Source of the DNA: a virus
Direction: 5' to 3' (one strand)
IMG/VR virus record: IMGVR_UViG_3300036823_000383
Location: 1 to 64,000 of that record
DNA: 64,000 nucleotides
The position numbers were made by a program, and so were the translations under genes. Under the pieces are notes generated by a model that was not told the DNA's origin, searched no databases, and saw nothing but the letters and a program-made list of their open reading frames with translations. Below, piece by piece: positions 48,054-57,298 of the stretch (within the stretch, counting starts at the first letter, position 1; the number at the start of each line of letters is the position of its first letter).

Positions 48054-49054
48054 CAGACGTACACCCTGACGATGGTGCCAGGGTCGATCGATAGCGGGTC
48101 CTCGATGCGGTACTGGTTCAGGTCGAGGAGGTCCTCGGCGGGCTGCCCGAGCTCAGCGGCGATGTCGAACAGCGTGCGCCGCTTGTCGAAGGTGCGCGTG
48201 GTCGTGGCTCGCTTTTGCCTCGAGACGGCGTCGCTTTCGGCGGAGCTCGCCATGTCGAGGAGTACCGAAAGCTTCCGCGCGAGGCGCGAGCTCGCGGGGT
48301 CGGTGAACATCGAGCGCGCCTCCTCCGTCTTGTCCGAGAAGGTCGTGATGAGGTTCTCGATGTTCCGACGGATGAGCCCGGCCGTAGCGATCGCGTCATC
48401 GAGCACCGTGTCGGGGTAGTTCAAGATCCCCTGCAGCTGGTTCACCGCGTCGACGAGCGCGTCGAGCGAGCCATCCCAGACGCCGGCCTGCTGCGCGTCG
48501 AAAACTGCCTCCTGCACGATGCGCGGCCCGCTCGATCTCGCCGAGGGTCGCGTGACCTTGCTGCCGTCGATCGAGTCCTCGTTGTCCTCGACGAACGTGA
48601 ACACCACGCCCGCGGCGTCGCGCTCGGCGTTCGCGTCCTCGGTGCGCTTGTACGTCAGCGCACGCGCGCGAACGCGACCAGTCGTGGGCAGAATGAGATC
48701 GCCCGTCTCCTGCGCATCGAAGGAGTCGAGGATCTGGTTCAGCACGTCCGGGTACTGGTTCTGCGAGTCGTCCAGCCCGGGCTCGTCGATGGTGTTGTTC
48801 TGGAAGAGGCAGGTGACGGTCCACTGGCGCTCCTTGCCGCCGGTCGAGTCGATCTTCACGCCCTTCCGGTACGGGCGCTGCCGGAGGACGAGGCGGTTGC
48901 CGCCCTCCTCCTCGATGCGCTGCACGGAGAATGCGATGGGATCGCCGCCCGCAACAGCCCACGTCGCGACGTCGAAGCCCTCCCACACCTCGGTCGCCGG
49001 GTTGTCGGCGATCGGGTTCTTCTTCCGCGCGGCGTTTAAGTCTGCTGCTCCCAT
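48053..49054 (-). CDS. Mu gp43/DNA circularisation protein-like, LysM-like end
   Basis: 333 aa. The N-terminal 110 residues (VWEGFDVATWAVAGGDPIAF, then HTGGKERQW-type segment) match the DNA_circ_N family of Mu gp43, a tail protein despite its name. The last 45 residues (TLFDIAAELGQPAEDLLDLN) form a LysM-like module. Sits between hub and tape-measure genes. Confidence 0.75.
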   Translation of the reverse strand: MGAADLNAARKKNPIADNPATEVWEGFDVATWAVAGGDPIAFSVQRIEEEGGNRLVLRQRPYRKGVKIDSTGGKERQWTVTCLFQNNTIDEPGLDDSQNQYPDVLNQILDSFDAQETGDLILPTTGRVRARALTYKRTEDANAERDAAGVVFTFVEDNEDSIDGSKVTRPSARSSGPRIVQEAVFDAQQAGVWDGSLDALVDAVNQLQGILNYPDTVLDDAIATAGLIRRNIENLITTFSDKTEEARSMFTDPASSRLARKLSVLLDMASSAESDAVSRQKRATTTRTFDKRRTLFDIAAELGQPAEDLLDLNQYRIEDPLSIDPGTIVRVYV

Positions 49055-49057
49055 GGG

Positions 49058-51127
49058 TCACCGGTTCGAAGGGGTAGGGGTGCTGCCCGGCACGTTCGGC
49101 AGACCCGCCACGGGGCCGCGTGAGCCGTTCCCGCCTGCGCCCCCCGGAGGCTTGATGCCGTTCAACGCCGCTGCAGCCGTGCGAGCGCCGCTGACGAGGT
49201 CCCGTAGAACCTTGCTGACGTCGTTCGCTGAGCGCGCCGTCTTCTTCAGGCCGTCGGCCGCATCTCGTCCGGCGGCGCCGGCGGACTTCGACTCCGGCTC
49301 CTGCGGCTTGAGCTGGACGGGCGGTGGCGGCACGAGGGAAGGCGGCGCGTTCTTCACCTTGAAGGCCATCTCGCGGTCGTAGTCGGCGCCGCTGACCGCT
49401 TTCGACGGACCGGTCATCGCTTCGCCGATCGCAGCGAAGATCCCGCCTTGCCCCTTCGTCTCGTCGACGAGCTTCTTCAGGTTGTAGATCGTCGCGATCA
49501 CGCCACCGGCTGCGGCGAGCCCCACCCCGGCAACGGCGGCAGTTCCCCCGGCGGCGACGGCAGCGCCGGCGCCCGCGAGCAACCCCCCGCCTCCGGCTGC
49601 GGCGGCCGTGCCGGCGCCCGCTGCTGCCACCGGAGCCGCCATCTGAGCGGCTTCGGCGGCGCCGACGAACCACTCGGGCATCGTCGTAGCGGCGGCCTCT
49701 GCAGCTGCCGCACCGCCCGTCGCTGCTGCCTCGCCGGCAGCTGCGGCCGCCCCACCGCCTTTGAGCGCACCGAGCAGCGCCTTCCCGCCGGCGAGCGCGA
49801 GCCCACCCGCGATGACGCCGCCGACGTCGGACGCGACCTTGCCACCGACGATGGCCGCGCCCGTCGCGACCGGGTGATCGACGGCGACACCGACGAACTC
49901 GGCGAGCTTGTCGGCGAGCTTCGGCATCGCCGCCGAGATCTTGTCCATCGCCGCGAGGACCTCGGGGCGCTCGAACGCCTTCGTGAAGCGGTTGAGCGCC
50001 GCGTCGAGGTTCCTCGATGGCTCGTTCAGGCGCGCCTTCGCCTGCGCCTCGAGCTCCGCCGCGGTGAGCGTTATCTTGCCGGCCTGGTCGAGATAGTGGT
50101 GATACGCGTCGAGACCCGCCTGGGTCTTCTGCTTCACCGTGCCCTGCATCTCGTTGAAGGCCTTCGAGTAGACCTCGCCGAACTGCGAGATGAGCTTCAG
50201 CTGGTCGCCGCTGAACGCCTTCGCGAGGATCTCTTTCTTGCCGCCCGAGTGGCCGAGGATCTTCTCGATCGCGTCCTTGTCGGTGACGCCCTTATGGGCA
50301 AGCTTCACGTGGAGCGTCTTCTCGACCTCCTTCACCTTGTCGGTCGCGCCGAGCGTGTCGAGGAGCCCGGCGACGGCGCCGATGCTCTTCTTCAGGCTGC
50401 CCGTCGCACCGTCGGCGACGTTGAGCATGGCGCCGATGCGCTCGAAGCCCTTCTCGCCCTGGAGCCCGAGCTGCTTCGCGCTGGCGCCGACGATGGATAG
50501 CTTCTCGCCCATCGCCTCGATCGAGATGCCGCCCTTGTTGCCCATCGCGATCGCCGCGGCCATCGCCTGCGGGAGCTCCTCCTTCGTGATGGCGAACTTC
50601 TCGTTCAGCTGACCAGCGACGACGGTGAGCGCCTGCATGCTCGCGCCCGTCGCGGTCTGCGCTTTGGCCACCTCTTCGGTCGCGGCCTTCGCGTACTCGA
50701 CGTCGCCGATGTCCTCGTAGAGCCCCTTGAAGCTCGCGGCGACCGCGGTGTTCGACTGCTTCCAGCGGTCGCCGACGCCCTCGATGTCCTTCTGAATGTC
50801 CCGCCAATCCGTCGCCGCGCCCGTGCCAGCCTGGATCGCGAATGCGAGATCTCGATACGACGAGACGAGCGCGAGCGCGTTCTTCACGCCGCCGCCGAGT
50901 GTGAGCGCGCCACCGAGCGTGACGGCGGTCTTCAGCGTGGACGCGATCTCGGAGCCGAGATTCCGGATCGAGTCGACGCCCGCCTTCGCCCCATCGCTGA
51001 GCGCGCGCTTCAGCGCGTTGCCGGATTCCGCGGACGTGCGCTTCGTCTCGTCGCCCATCCGACGGAGGCCGGCGACGTAGCTCGAGGACTCGAGCGTCGC
51101 CCGTACCGCTGCGTCGCGCGTCGCCAC
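49058..51127 (-). CDS. Tape measure protein
   Basis: 689 aa. Helical N-terminus, central helical region (SIEAMGEKLSIVGASAKQLG), then a strongly Ala/Gly-rich hydrophobic region (about residues 420-540) and a Pro-rich end. It sets tail length; at about 0.15 nm per residue this suggests a tail near 100 nm. GTG 51127 is preceded by GTAGGGGC. It follows the frameshifting chaperone, the standard order. Confidence 0.85.
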   Translation of the reverse strand: MATRDAAVRATLESSSYVAGLRRMGDETKRTSAESGNALKRALSDGAKAGVDSIRNLGSEIASTLKTAVTLGGALTLGGGVKNALALVSSYRDLAFAIQAGTGAATDWRDIQKDIEGVGDRWKQSNTAVAASFKGLYEDIGDVEYAKAATEEVAKAQTATGASMQALTVVAGQLNEKFAITKEELPQAMAAAIAMGNKGGISIEAMGEKLSIVGASAKQLGLQGEKGFERIGAMLNVADGATGSLKKSIGAVAGLLDTLGATDKVKEVEKTLHVKLAHKGVTDKDAIEKILGHSGGKKEILAKAFSGDQLKLISQFGEVYSKAFNEMQGTVKQKTQAGLDAYHHYLDQAGKITLTAAELEAQAKARLNEPSRNLDAALNRFTKAFERPEVLAAMDKISAAMPKLADKLAEFVGVAVDHPVATGAAIVGGKVASDVGGVIAGGLALAGGKALLGALKGGGAAAAAGEAAATGGAAAAEAAATTMPEWFVGAAEAAQMAAPVAAAGAGTAAAAGGGGLLAGAGAAVAAGGTAAVAGVGLAAAGGVIATIYNLKKLVDETKGQGGIFAAIGEAMTGPSKAVSGADYDREMAFKVKNAPPSLVPPPPVQLKPQEPESKSAGAAGRDAADGLKKTARSANDVSKVLRDLVSGARTAAAALNGIKPPGGAGGNGSRGPVAGLPNVPGSTPTPSNR

Positions 51128-51162
51128 GGCCGGCCCCTACTCCGCGAGGGGTGTCCGTGTCG

Positions 51163-51950
51163 CTACCGCGGGCGGAGGCGCTTCAGCCCGAACCCTTTGA
51201 GCACGAGTGAGCCGTACTCGAGGAAGGCATCTATGTCCTCACCCCGCGCGCCCCGCATCGTGTCGAGTAACTGCTGCGGGGTGATCAGCCCGCAGTCGAT
51301 GGCTCCGACGACCCAGGCGAGGACCTGGCCTTCAGATAGGCCAAGTGCAGCTGCGCCATAGTGATGAAATAGATCTCCTGCGTAGCGTCGTCGAATGCGA
51401 ATAAAGGGGCGAGGTTCTGCCTTGCGACGAGCGCGGCGCTGAGCGCCGTCATCTCCTCAGCGCGCATGCCCCCGAGCTTCGGGTCGAGCACGCGTCGGTA
51501 CTGCGCGAGCTTCCCGTTCACCTGCTCGAGCGATGGCCGGTCGTAGCTCTTCTCGAGCTCGCGCGCATCGAACGCGAGTTGCTCGTACGGGAACTTCGGA
51601 GAGCGGATCGCGAACCAGAGCTTGCAGAGCTCCTCGAGATCTTCGAAGAGGATCTTGTCCTTTTCCGGGTCGATCTTGTCGCTCTTCGCGATGCCGTATG
51701 CCTCGACACGGGCCTTCCGCATGTCCGGTCCTCGGAGCACGCGGAGAACGATCGGCTCGGCGACGAACGTGCCGGTCTTCGGGTCCCGCTTGTAGATCTC
51801 GTCGGGGAATCCGATGCTCCCGTCGGCTAGCTCGATCGCGCCGAGGTCATCCCACTTCTTCGCGGCGACCTGCTCCCAGACATGGGCTCGGTCGTCCTCG
51901 CGGAGCTTCTCGTTCCCCGCCAGCGTTGCGAATGGATCGGCTTCGCTCAT
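51163..51950 (-). CDS. Tail assembly chaperone, -1 frameshift fusion product
   Basis: Codons CCT-TTA at 51407-51402 preceded by C give the heptamer C CCT TTA (51408-51402), a canonical XXXYYYZ site in the correct frame. After a -1 slip the frame stays open for about 80 residues (AGDLFHHYGAAALGLSEGQV ... LKGFGLKRLRPR) to TAG at 51163. The sequence after the slip looks like a real protein domain. Product about 262 aa, equivalent to lambda gpG-T. Confidence 0.75.
51285..51950 (-). CDS. Tail assembly chaperone, zero-frame product
   Basis: 221 aa, soluble, acidic and helical, located between tail tube and tape measure genes as in nearly all long-tailed phages. It corresponds to lambda gpG or Mu gp41. 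A -1 slippery heptamer lies near codon 182, so a fraction of ribosomes should enter the overlapping frame. ATG 51950 starts the gene. Confidence 0.75.
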   Translation of the reverse strand: MSEADPFATLAGNEKLREDDRAHVWEQVAAKKWDDLGAIELADGSIGFPDEIYKRDPKTGTFVAEPIVLRVLRGPDMRKARVEAYGIAKSDKIDPEKDKILFEDLEELCKLWFAIRSPKFPYEQLAFDARELEKSYDRPSLEQVNGKLAQYRRVLDPKLGGMRAEEMTALSAALVARQNLAPLFAFDDATQEIYFITMAQLHLAYLKARSSPGSSEPSTAG

Positions 51951-51996
51951 GCCCGATCACCGTACGGGCAAAACGGTGTCGCGGTCCAGGGCGCGG

Positions 51997-52371
51997 CTAG
52001 ACGTACTCGCCCTTGCCGATGAGGTGGCAGGAGTACTTGATGGCGTCGTCGACGCTGCCCTCCGCGGGCCGCTCGGTGAACGCCCCGGTGAAGGTCATCG
52101 TCTCACCGGGGAACTTCACCCGGATCTGCACGATGGTGAGCGCCTTCACGGCCTTCAGGTAGTCGCGCTCGAAGCCGTCCTCGTCGACGAGTGCGTCGAA
52201 GGAGACCTCGCCTTCCTCCGGGCCCTTGGTGATGCCCGCGGGACTGCGCTTCAGCGTGTGCTGCAGCTTCGCGTTGTTCTTGATGTTCGTCTTGACGTTG
52301 ACGGCCTGCACCAGGTCGCCGGCGCCGAACGCGACGCGAGCTTTCGGATAGACCTTGAAGTCGTCGGACAT
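51997..52371 (-). CDS. Tail tube protein (Mu gpM-like)
   Basis: 124 aa, beta-rich. Contains LVQAVNVKTNIKNNAKLQHT and a region EEGEVSFDALVDEDGFERDY. Its size and location just after the sheath gene fit the contractile-tail tube protein that stacks into the inner tube. Confidence 0.78.
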   Translation of the reverse strand: MSDDFKVYPKARVAFGAGDLVQAVNVKTNIKNNAKLQHTLKRSPAGITKGPEEGEVSFDALVDEDGFERDYLKAVKALTIVQIRVKFPGETMTFTGAFTERPAEGSVDDAIKYSCHLIGKGEYV

Positions 52372-52381
52372 CGCGCTCTCC

Positions 52382-53911
52382 TCAGTTGAACCGCTGCCCG
52401 ACCACGCCGAACTTGGCGAGCGGCTTCACGATCTTGAAAGGGATGACGAGGTTCACCTGCGTCTCGTCTCCGTCGTCGACGGCGACGATCAGCGAGCCAT
52501 CGGCAACGGCCGCTTCGAACGCCTGGAGCTGCACGACGCCCTTCTTCACCCAGACCTGGCGGATCCGACTGACGACCCACGCGCGGACGTCGCGCTCCTC
52601 GATGACGCCCTCGATGTCCGGCGGGTCGCCGTCCGGAGGAACGTCCCGCATGATCTTCGCCCGCGGGAAGACGAGCGGCAGGTTGTCACGGATGTCGCGA
52701 ACGACGATGAATGCGCCGTCGACGTTCTGCACGTCCAGGCACCGACGGTCCGCGCCGCCAGAGGCGTCGAGGCTGTACGTCGTGATGGGACGAATCAGGA
52801 CGGGGTCACCGCTGACGTTGTATGCGACGAGGGATACGCCGTTGCCGAGCGCGTCCTCGCTCGTCGCGAGCACCGGGTTGTCCGTGATCGGGTCGATGGA
52901 GCCGTAGATGCCGTCGAGCACCTCGCCGATCCGATTGCCCGCCGGATCGATCGACACGACCGCGAGCCGAGCGCCCGCCTCGCGCCCGGAGATCTCGCAG
53001 GGGAGCGAGAGGGCGTTCGGCACGTCGACATCTTCGAACAGCGGTGAATTGAGGCCGATGGCCCCGACCTTCGTAGCGCTGAGCGCTCCGGTGCTCGCGA
53101 TGATGCATTGCTGCAGCTTCGCGTTGAGCCCGCTCCCCACGTTGCCCATGATCGTCCGGATGCGCTTCGCATTCGCGGTTCCCGACGCGGACTGCGCGTC
53201 GACGTTGCTGAGGCACGGGACGATGTAGTGGTATTCCTTGCCGCCCGCGGCCGTCGCGATCGCCGTGTAGTCCGGGTCGCTGCTGCCGCCGGACAAAGCA
53301 GTGAGGGTCGCAGCGCCTGCAACGGCTTCCGTGCCGTTCTGCGCGGCGTTCAGCTTCACACGCACCTTGCAGTCGTTCCCGTTGTTGCCGGTGACCTTGA
53401 AGGTCAGCGTGGTGACGCCAGTGCCGCCCGACGATGCCGTGAGCGGCAGGTCCGTCGTTTTCGAGCTGATGGTCGCGATCGCGTTCGCCTTGAACGTGTC
53501 CGCGGATTGTCCGGCGAGCCACGGCACGTCGATCGAGCGACCGGCGATGAGCCAGTTCACGCTCTGGTCGGCGACGGGAGATCCCGACGCGGTGATCGAG
53601 AGAGTGGCGCTGCCCGTTCCGGCGGTCGGCGCGCCGAAGTCGACGACGGCCGTTGGGTACTTCCGGTAGATCTGTTTCGCCGCAAGATGACCCACGGAGC
53701 CGGAGCCGTACGCGAGCGACGCCGTTGCCTCGCCGCCACCGGCGCGGATCTCGGTGTCGACCGTGAGGTTGCCGGAGCTCGCCTTCGGCGCGAGCAAGAG
53801 CACACGGAGCGGCGCGGAGCCGGGGCCCGCTGCGCCGGCGAGAAGATCGACGGAGACGTAGACGCCGGGCGTGAGGGTCGCCGGGCTGACTGCCTTCGGA
53901 ATGGTCATCAT
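52382..53911 (-). CDS. Tail sheath protein (Mu gpL-like)
   Basis: 509 aa. N-terminal TLTPGVYVSVDLLAGA and the C-terminal region (IRDNLPLVFPRAKIMRDVPP, then VWVKKGVVQLQAFEAAVADG) match contractile sheath proteins. It defines the phage as a myovirus. A central insertion (about 110-230) is probably a surface domain. Confidence 0.88.
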   Translation of the reverse strand: MMTIPKAVSPATLTPGVYVSVDLLAGAAGPGSAPLRVLLLAPKASSGNLTVDTEIRAGGGEATASLAYGSGSVGHLAAKQIYRKYPTAVVDFGAPTAGTGSATLSITASGSPVADQSVNWLIAGRSIDVPWLAGQSADTFKANAIATISSKTTDLPLTASSGGTGVTTLTFKVTGNNGNDCKVRVKLNAAQNGTEAVAGAATLTALSGGSSDPDYTAIATAAGGKEYHYIVPCLSNVDAQSASGTANAKRIRTIMGNVGSGLNAKLQQCIIASTGALSATKVGAIGLNSPLFEDVDVPNALSLPCEISGREAGARLAVVSIDPAGNRIGEVLDGIYGSIDPITDNPVLATSEDALGNGVSLVAYNVSGDPVLIRPITTYSLDASGGADRRCLDVQNVDGAFIVVRDIRDNLPLVFPRAKIMRDVPPDGDPPDIEGVIEERDVRAWVVSRIRQVWVKKGVVQLQAFEAAVADGSLIVAVDDGDETQVNLVIPFKIVKPLAKFGVVGQRFN

Positions 53912-54471
53912 TCGCTCCCAGCGCGACGACGCGCCTTAACGGGCGGCGCTTCAGCCGCGGTATCGATGAGCTCGACCGCCTTCGCGGGCGCGGGTTCCGG
54001 CGCGACTTGAGCCGGCGGGAGATCGCCGCTCCCTGGAAGCTGGTCGGCTGGTCCGAGGAGCGGCGTCTCGGTCTGCTCGAGCGTGCCTTTGACGATCTCG
54101 GCCTTGGCGGCTTCCGCCTTGGCGGCTTCCGCCTTGGCGAGTTCCGCCTTCTGCTCGGGCGAGGCGCTCTCTTCAGCCTGCGCTTTGCAGAAGGTTTCGA
54201 ACTCTTCCTTCGTCTGAAGCTTCAGCGACCCCGCGGCGAGCTCCGTCTGCCAGGCCTTGAGGTGCGCCTGTACATCGGCAGCCGGGATGAGGTGGACCTC
54301 GTCCGTGAGCCACTCGAGCTCGTCGAGCTCCTGGCTGCCGTCGGGGCGCGCGCGCATCTTCGCGCGCACGCCAATCCACTGCGGCTTCGTCGTCGGGCTC
54401 CCCGAACCAGGACGACCGACGATGTGCCCCTCGACGGAGCTGACGTAGAGATCGCCTTCCGGAACCTTCAC
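53908..54471 (-). CDS. Small tail protein, Mu gp38 position
   Basis: 187 aa. N-terminal 65 residues beta-like (MKVPEGDLYVSSVEGHIVG, WIGVRAKMRARPDGSQELDE), then a helical region with repeated AKAEAAKAEAAKAE units and a Pro-rich end. It occupies the place of Mu gp38 (DUF2635) just before the sheath. GTG start with GTAGGG upstream and TTGACA 18 bases further. Confidence 0.5.
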   Translation of the reverse strand: MKVPEGDLYVSSVEGHIVGRPGSGSPTTKPQWIGVRAKMRARPDGSQELDELEWLTDEVHLIPAADVQAHLKAWQTELAAGSLKLQTKEEFETFCKAQAEESASPEQKAELAKAEAAKAEAAKAEIVKGTLEQTETPLLGPADQLPGSGDLPPAQVAPEPAPAKAVELIDTAAEAPPVKARRRAGSE

Positions 54472-54515
54472 GCTCGCGGCCCTACTCCGCCGCGAGCGCG
54501 CTATGTCAAGCTGGC

Positions 54516-54704
54516 CTACTCCGGGTCACGCTGCTTCGGGAGGACGCAGATCGCTCTCTGGTCGCTCGCGCACGCGTCGCAGAGCTGGCGCAGCACACGG
54601 CGCCGGCCCGCTTCCTTGCGGGCCTCGTCGTCCCCGTGCCACGCGCGCACGCCAGGCACCGCGCCACCGACGCAGTTCTCGACGCCGTTCGGGCAGGTCG
54701 CCAC
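54516..54704 (-). CDS. Small Cys-rich protein
   Basis: 62 aa from GTG 54704. Six Cys (MATCPNGVENC ... LCDACAS ... ICVL) suggest zinc binding. No Shine-Dalgarno is visible; a TATACT sequence (54717-54712) ends seven bases before the GTG, so a leaderless transcript is possible. Unknown function. Confidence 0.5.
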   Translation of the reverse strand: MATCPNGVENCVGGAVPGVRAWHGDDEARKEAGRRRVLRQLCDACASDQRAICVLPKQRDPE

Positions 54705-54746
54705 GGCGGGGAGTATACGGGCGGATGAACCGCGCGCCCGCGACCA

Positions 54747-55742
54747 TCAGGGATCCTGCGGGATTGTTGTTTTGACGTTCGTCGTCGTAGGCAGCGGGTT
54801 CGGGTCCGTCGGCAGGTTCGTGTCCGGGTTCACGGAGCTGATATTCGCCGTCCGCCACGTCGCGAAGGTGCGCGGATCGTACTTCGAGTAGACGCGCGTC
54901 GTCGCGAGCCGCACGCCGTAGACGTAATACTGCTGGTAGAACGGCGTCCGCCCAGCGAGACGGAAGCGGGAGCGGATCTGCACGCCGTCGATGTCGCTCA
55001 CGCGAATCCCGAGCACGTCGTCGAACCAGATCTGGTCAAATAGAAGGTCGCTGCAGTTCTCGAGGATCCTCATCCCCTCGGCGCGCCGTCGCATATCGGA
55101 GTCTTGCCGCGAGGTGATGACGAGGAGAGACCACTGCTCCTTGTACGCGAGGCGCCCACGCGCGACGCGCGCGGTGCCGCGGTTCATCGTGCTCATCGTC
55201 AGGCCGTCGGCTGACTCGCTGCCCTCCCACACGAGCACGAGCGCCGGCGTCGCGCCGATGGCGGACGAGAACAGCTCGAGGTCCAGATTCGGCGCTCCTA
55301 CCGATTCGTAAATCGCGGCGTACTGGACGAGGTCCTCGCCGAAGATCGGCACGTCGGTGCCGCCGGCGAGGGGGTTCGCGACCGTGACGAAGAGCGGGTT
55401 CGCGATCTGGTCGAGCCCATCGGGAACCGCACCGTCGAGCCACTGCAGCTTCGTGCCCGCGGGCAGGTTCTGCTTCACGCCGCCGCACAGCGACTCGACG
55501 TCGATCGTCTGGGAGCCGGTCACCTGCCAGCTCCCGTCGGCGTTCGCTGGATTCGGGAGCACGCGATAGATGAGGTCCGGACGGATCGAGCCGTTGATTA
55601 CGGCCGCGAGCCACATGTTCCGGCCGATCGCTACGGGCGCGGTCAGCGGCGGATTGAACGACGCCTTGCCGCCCGCGCGTGTCCCGCACAGGCGACCGAC
55701 GATGCCGATCAGGCCCCGCGCCTGATCAAGGGTTGTTGCCAC
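54747..55742 (-). CDS. Tail protein in Mu gp37 position
   Basis: 331 aa. The middle and C-terminal parts (VLVWEGSESADGLTMSTMNR, KEQWSLLVITSRQDSDMRRR, VQIRSRFRLAGRTPFYQQYY) resemble DUF1834/gp37-type tail-terminator proteins, which cap the tail tube. GTG 55742 overlaps the small gene upstream by 17 bases. Assignment partly by order. Confidence 0.5.
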   Translation of the reverse strand: MATTLDQARGLIGIVGRLCGTRAGGKASFNPPLTAPVAIGRNMWLAAVINGSIRPDLIYRVLPNPANADGSWQVTGSQTIDVESLCGGVKQNLPAGTKLQWLDGAVPDGLDQIANPLFVTVANPLAGGTDVPIFGEDLVQYAAIYESVGAPNLDLELFSSAIGATPALVLVWEGSESADGLTMSTMNRGTARVARGRLAYKEQWSLLVITSRQDSDMRRRAEGMRILENCSDLLFDQIWFDDVLGIRVSDIDGVQIRSRFRLAGRTPFYQQYYVYGVRLATTRVYSKYDPRTFATWRTANISSVNPDTNLPTDPNPLPTTTNVKTTIPQDP

Positions 55743-55863
55743 GCTTCTCCGTCTGCCGGACCGCGACGACGGGGCGCTTCGGTCCCTGCGAGACGGCCAG
55801 CTTCTTCGGCTTCGGAACGGCCTTCACCACGCTCGGCCCGTCGCGCTTCTCGGTGAGTCGCAT
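55726..55863 (-). CDS. 45-aa basic late protein
   Basis: 45 aa, Lys/Arg/Val/Pro-rich (VVKAVPKPKKLAVSQGPKRP). ATG 55863 is preceded by GTAGGGAC at the usual distance, and it overlaps the next gene. Extended basic peptide, perhaps DNA- or capsid-binding. Confidence 0.6.
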   Translation of the reverse strand: MRLTEKRDGPSVVKAVPKPKKLAVSQGPKRPVVAVRQTEKRGNNP

Positions 55864-55896
55864 AACGCGTCCCTACACCGCGGGACCGACATCGAG

Positions 55897-56313
55897 CTAC
55901 CCGATGACCTCTCGCAGGAAGAGGTCCACGATCTCGTCGCTCGCGCCGTCGATGTCGATGTCGAGGAAGTCGCGCACCGGCATGATGCCCTTGCTCGAGT
56001 GCCCGCTCTTCTCGGGCGGCAGGTGATAGACGCCGTACGGCACGTCCGTGAACGCCGTCGCCCAGTCCTCGCCGTAGTCGGGCTGGATGCTGCCCGCGAG
56101 CACGCCCGTGTCGTTGAGGGTCTTCCCGCCCTCGAGGAGTGCCCGGAGGCTCGGCTTCCACTGCCCGCGGCCCTCCGAATAGAACTCGTAGTCGACGGCG
56201 TCGACGAGTACCTGAGCCGCCGACGGCATGAGCGCGCGCACGTTGCCGCCGCGGGCAATCCACTCGTCGAGGACGCCGTCGAGTTCGCTGGTGTCGAAGC
56301 CGACCTTCACCAT
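55897..56313 (-). CDS. Virion morphogenesis protein (Mu gpG / tail completion)
   Basis: 138 aa. GQWKPSLRALLEGGKTLNDT followed by GVLAGSIQPDYG is the conserved core of phage virion morphogenesis (tail completion) proteins of the Mu gpG/P2 gpS type. ATG 56313 abuts the gp36-like stop. Connects tail to head. Confidence 0.8.
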   Translation of the reverse strand: MVKVGFDTSELDGVLDEWIARGGNVRALMPSAAQVLVDAVDYEFYSEGRGQWKPSLRALLEGGKTLNDTGVLAGSIQPDYGEDWATAFTDVPYGVYHLPPEKSGHSSKGIMPVRDFLDIDIDGASDEIVDLFLREVIG

Positions 56314-56813
56314 CAGAAGCCGCCGCGCGGGCTCCGGCTCCGTCCCGACGGTGCGAAGACGAACGGCTTCTCGCCCGAGCGCAACGACGGCCGGATGAGT
56401 CCACCCGTCTGCTTGTTCTGCTGGCCGCTCGGCGTTGCCAGCCCGCCCTTCGACATCTTGTCGATATCGGTCTTCGCTGCCGTGTAGCGCGCCCAGTAGC
56501 GGCCCTTGCCGTCCTCGGCGATGAACTCGCCCTTCGTCTCGGACGCGAGCTCACAGGCTATCCACGCCATCTTCGCGCGCAGGCTGACGTCGGGGCCGTG
56601 GGCGCCTGGCGTGCCGACCATCGCCGTCACCTGGTCGAGCGTGAATGCGCGAAGAAGCAGCGCGAGCGCTTCGCCCTCGGCCTCGGCGAGGATCTCGTCG
56701 ATGACGCTTTGCTCGGCTCTTCCGTCTCCGTCCCGATCGAAGATCTGGTCGACGCGCGCCGCGGTGATGCGGCTGTCGAGATCGGCCCGGGAAAGGAACT
56801 GGGGCGTCGCCAT
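56313..56813 (-). CDS. Mu gp36-like (DUF1320) head-tail protein
   Basis: 166 aa. FLSRADLDSRITAARVDQIF with helical continuation (VIDEILAEAEGEALALLLRA) matches DUF1320, a head-completion/connector family. The C-terminal 50 residues are Ser/Gly/Arg-rich. GTAGGGGC leader six bases before ATG 56813. Confidence 0.75.
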   Translation of the reverse strand: MATPQFLSRADLDSRITAARVDQIFDRDGDGRAEQSVIDEILAEAEGEALALLLRAFTLDQVTAMVGTPGAHGPDVSLRAKMAWIACELASETKGEFIAEDGKGRYWARYTAAKTDIDKMSKGGLATPSGQQNKQTGGLIRPSLRSGEKPFVFAPSGRSRSPRGGF

Positions 56814-56851
56814 GGGACGCCCCTACCGCGCGACGATGACCCGGGTGAAGG

Positions 56852-57298
56852 TCAGTCGACGACGTGCGTCTCGGCGACGACGTGGCCCTGCCGCTCGAGC
56901 TCGGCGAGCTCGCTCTGGCTGAAGCCCGTCACCGGGTTGCCCGGCGTCATCACGGTCTCGCCGTGTCGGAGAACACACTGCGCGATGTGGCGCCCCGTGT
57001 GCCGGCGCTCCTTCGGAGGCGGGAGCGGAGCGAGCTGGCTCATCCCCTCGTCGTCGTCGCCTTCGTCGCCCTCGTCGCTGTCCGCGCCGGAACCGTCGTC
57101 ATCGGAGTCCGCGTCGTCGGGGGTGGAGTCGTCATCCGACGTCCCGTCGGGGGCGTCGGCCTCGTTGCCCGTTGCGTCGGCGGTGTCCGTCTCGGCTTCG
57201 GCGCCGGTGACCGGAGCGCCGCTCGCGCCCTCCACCGTGCCCGTGGCGGTTGCGGTTTCGCTCGTCGTCTTTGCGTTCTTGGCGCGTCGTCGTCCCAT
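56852..57298 (-). CDS. Acidic protein in Mu gp35 position
   Basis: 148 aa. N-terminal basic MGRRRAKNAKT, then an Asp/Glu/Ala/Thr-rich low-complexity region (30-85), and a C-terminal domain with VTGFSQSELAELERQGHVVA, a pattern seen in Mu gp35-like proteins. It shares a reading frame with the capsid gene upstream and contains one copy of a 46-bp repeat. GTAGGGGC leader precedes ATG 57298. Confidence 0.6.
   Translation of the reverse strand: MGRRRAKNAKTTSETATATGTVEGASGAPVTGAEAETDTADATGNEADAPDGTSDDDSTPDDADSDDDGSGADSDEGDEGDDDEGMSQLAPLPPPKERRHTGRHIAQCVLRHGETVMTPGNPVTGFSQSELAELERQGHVVAETHVVD

Noticed and set aside
49448-50500. 350-aa plus-strand frame
   Set aside because: Antisense of the tape measure gene; Arg/Gly-rich and without start signal.
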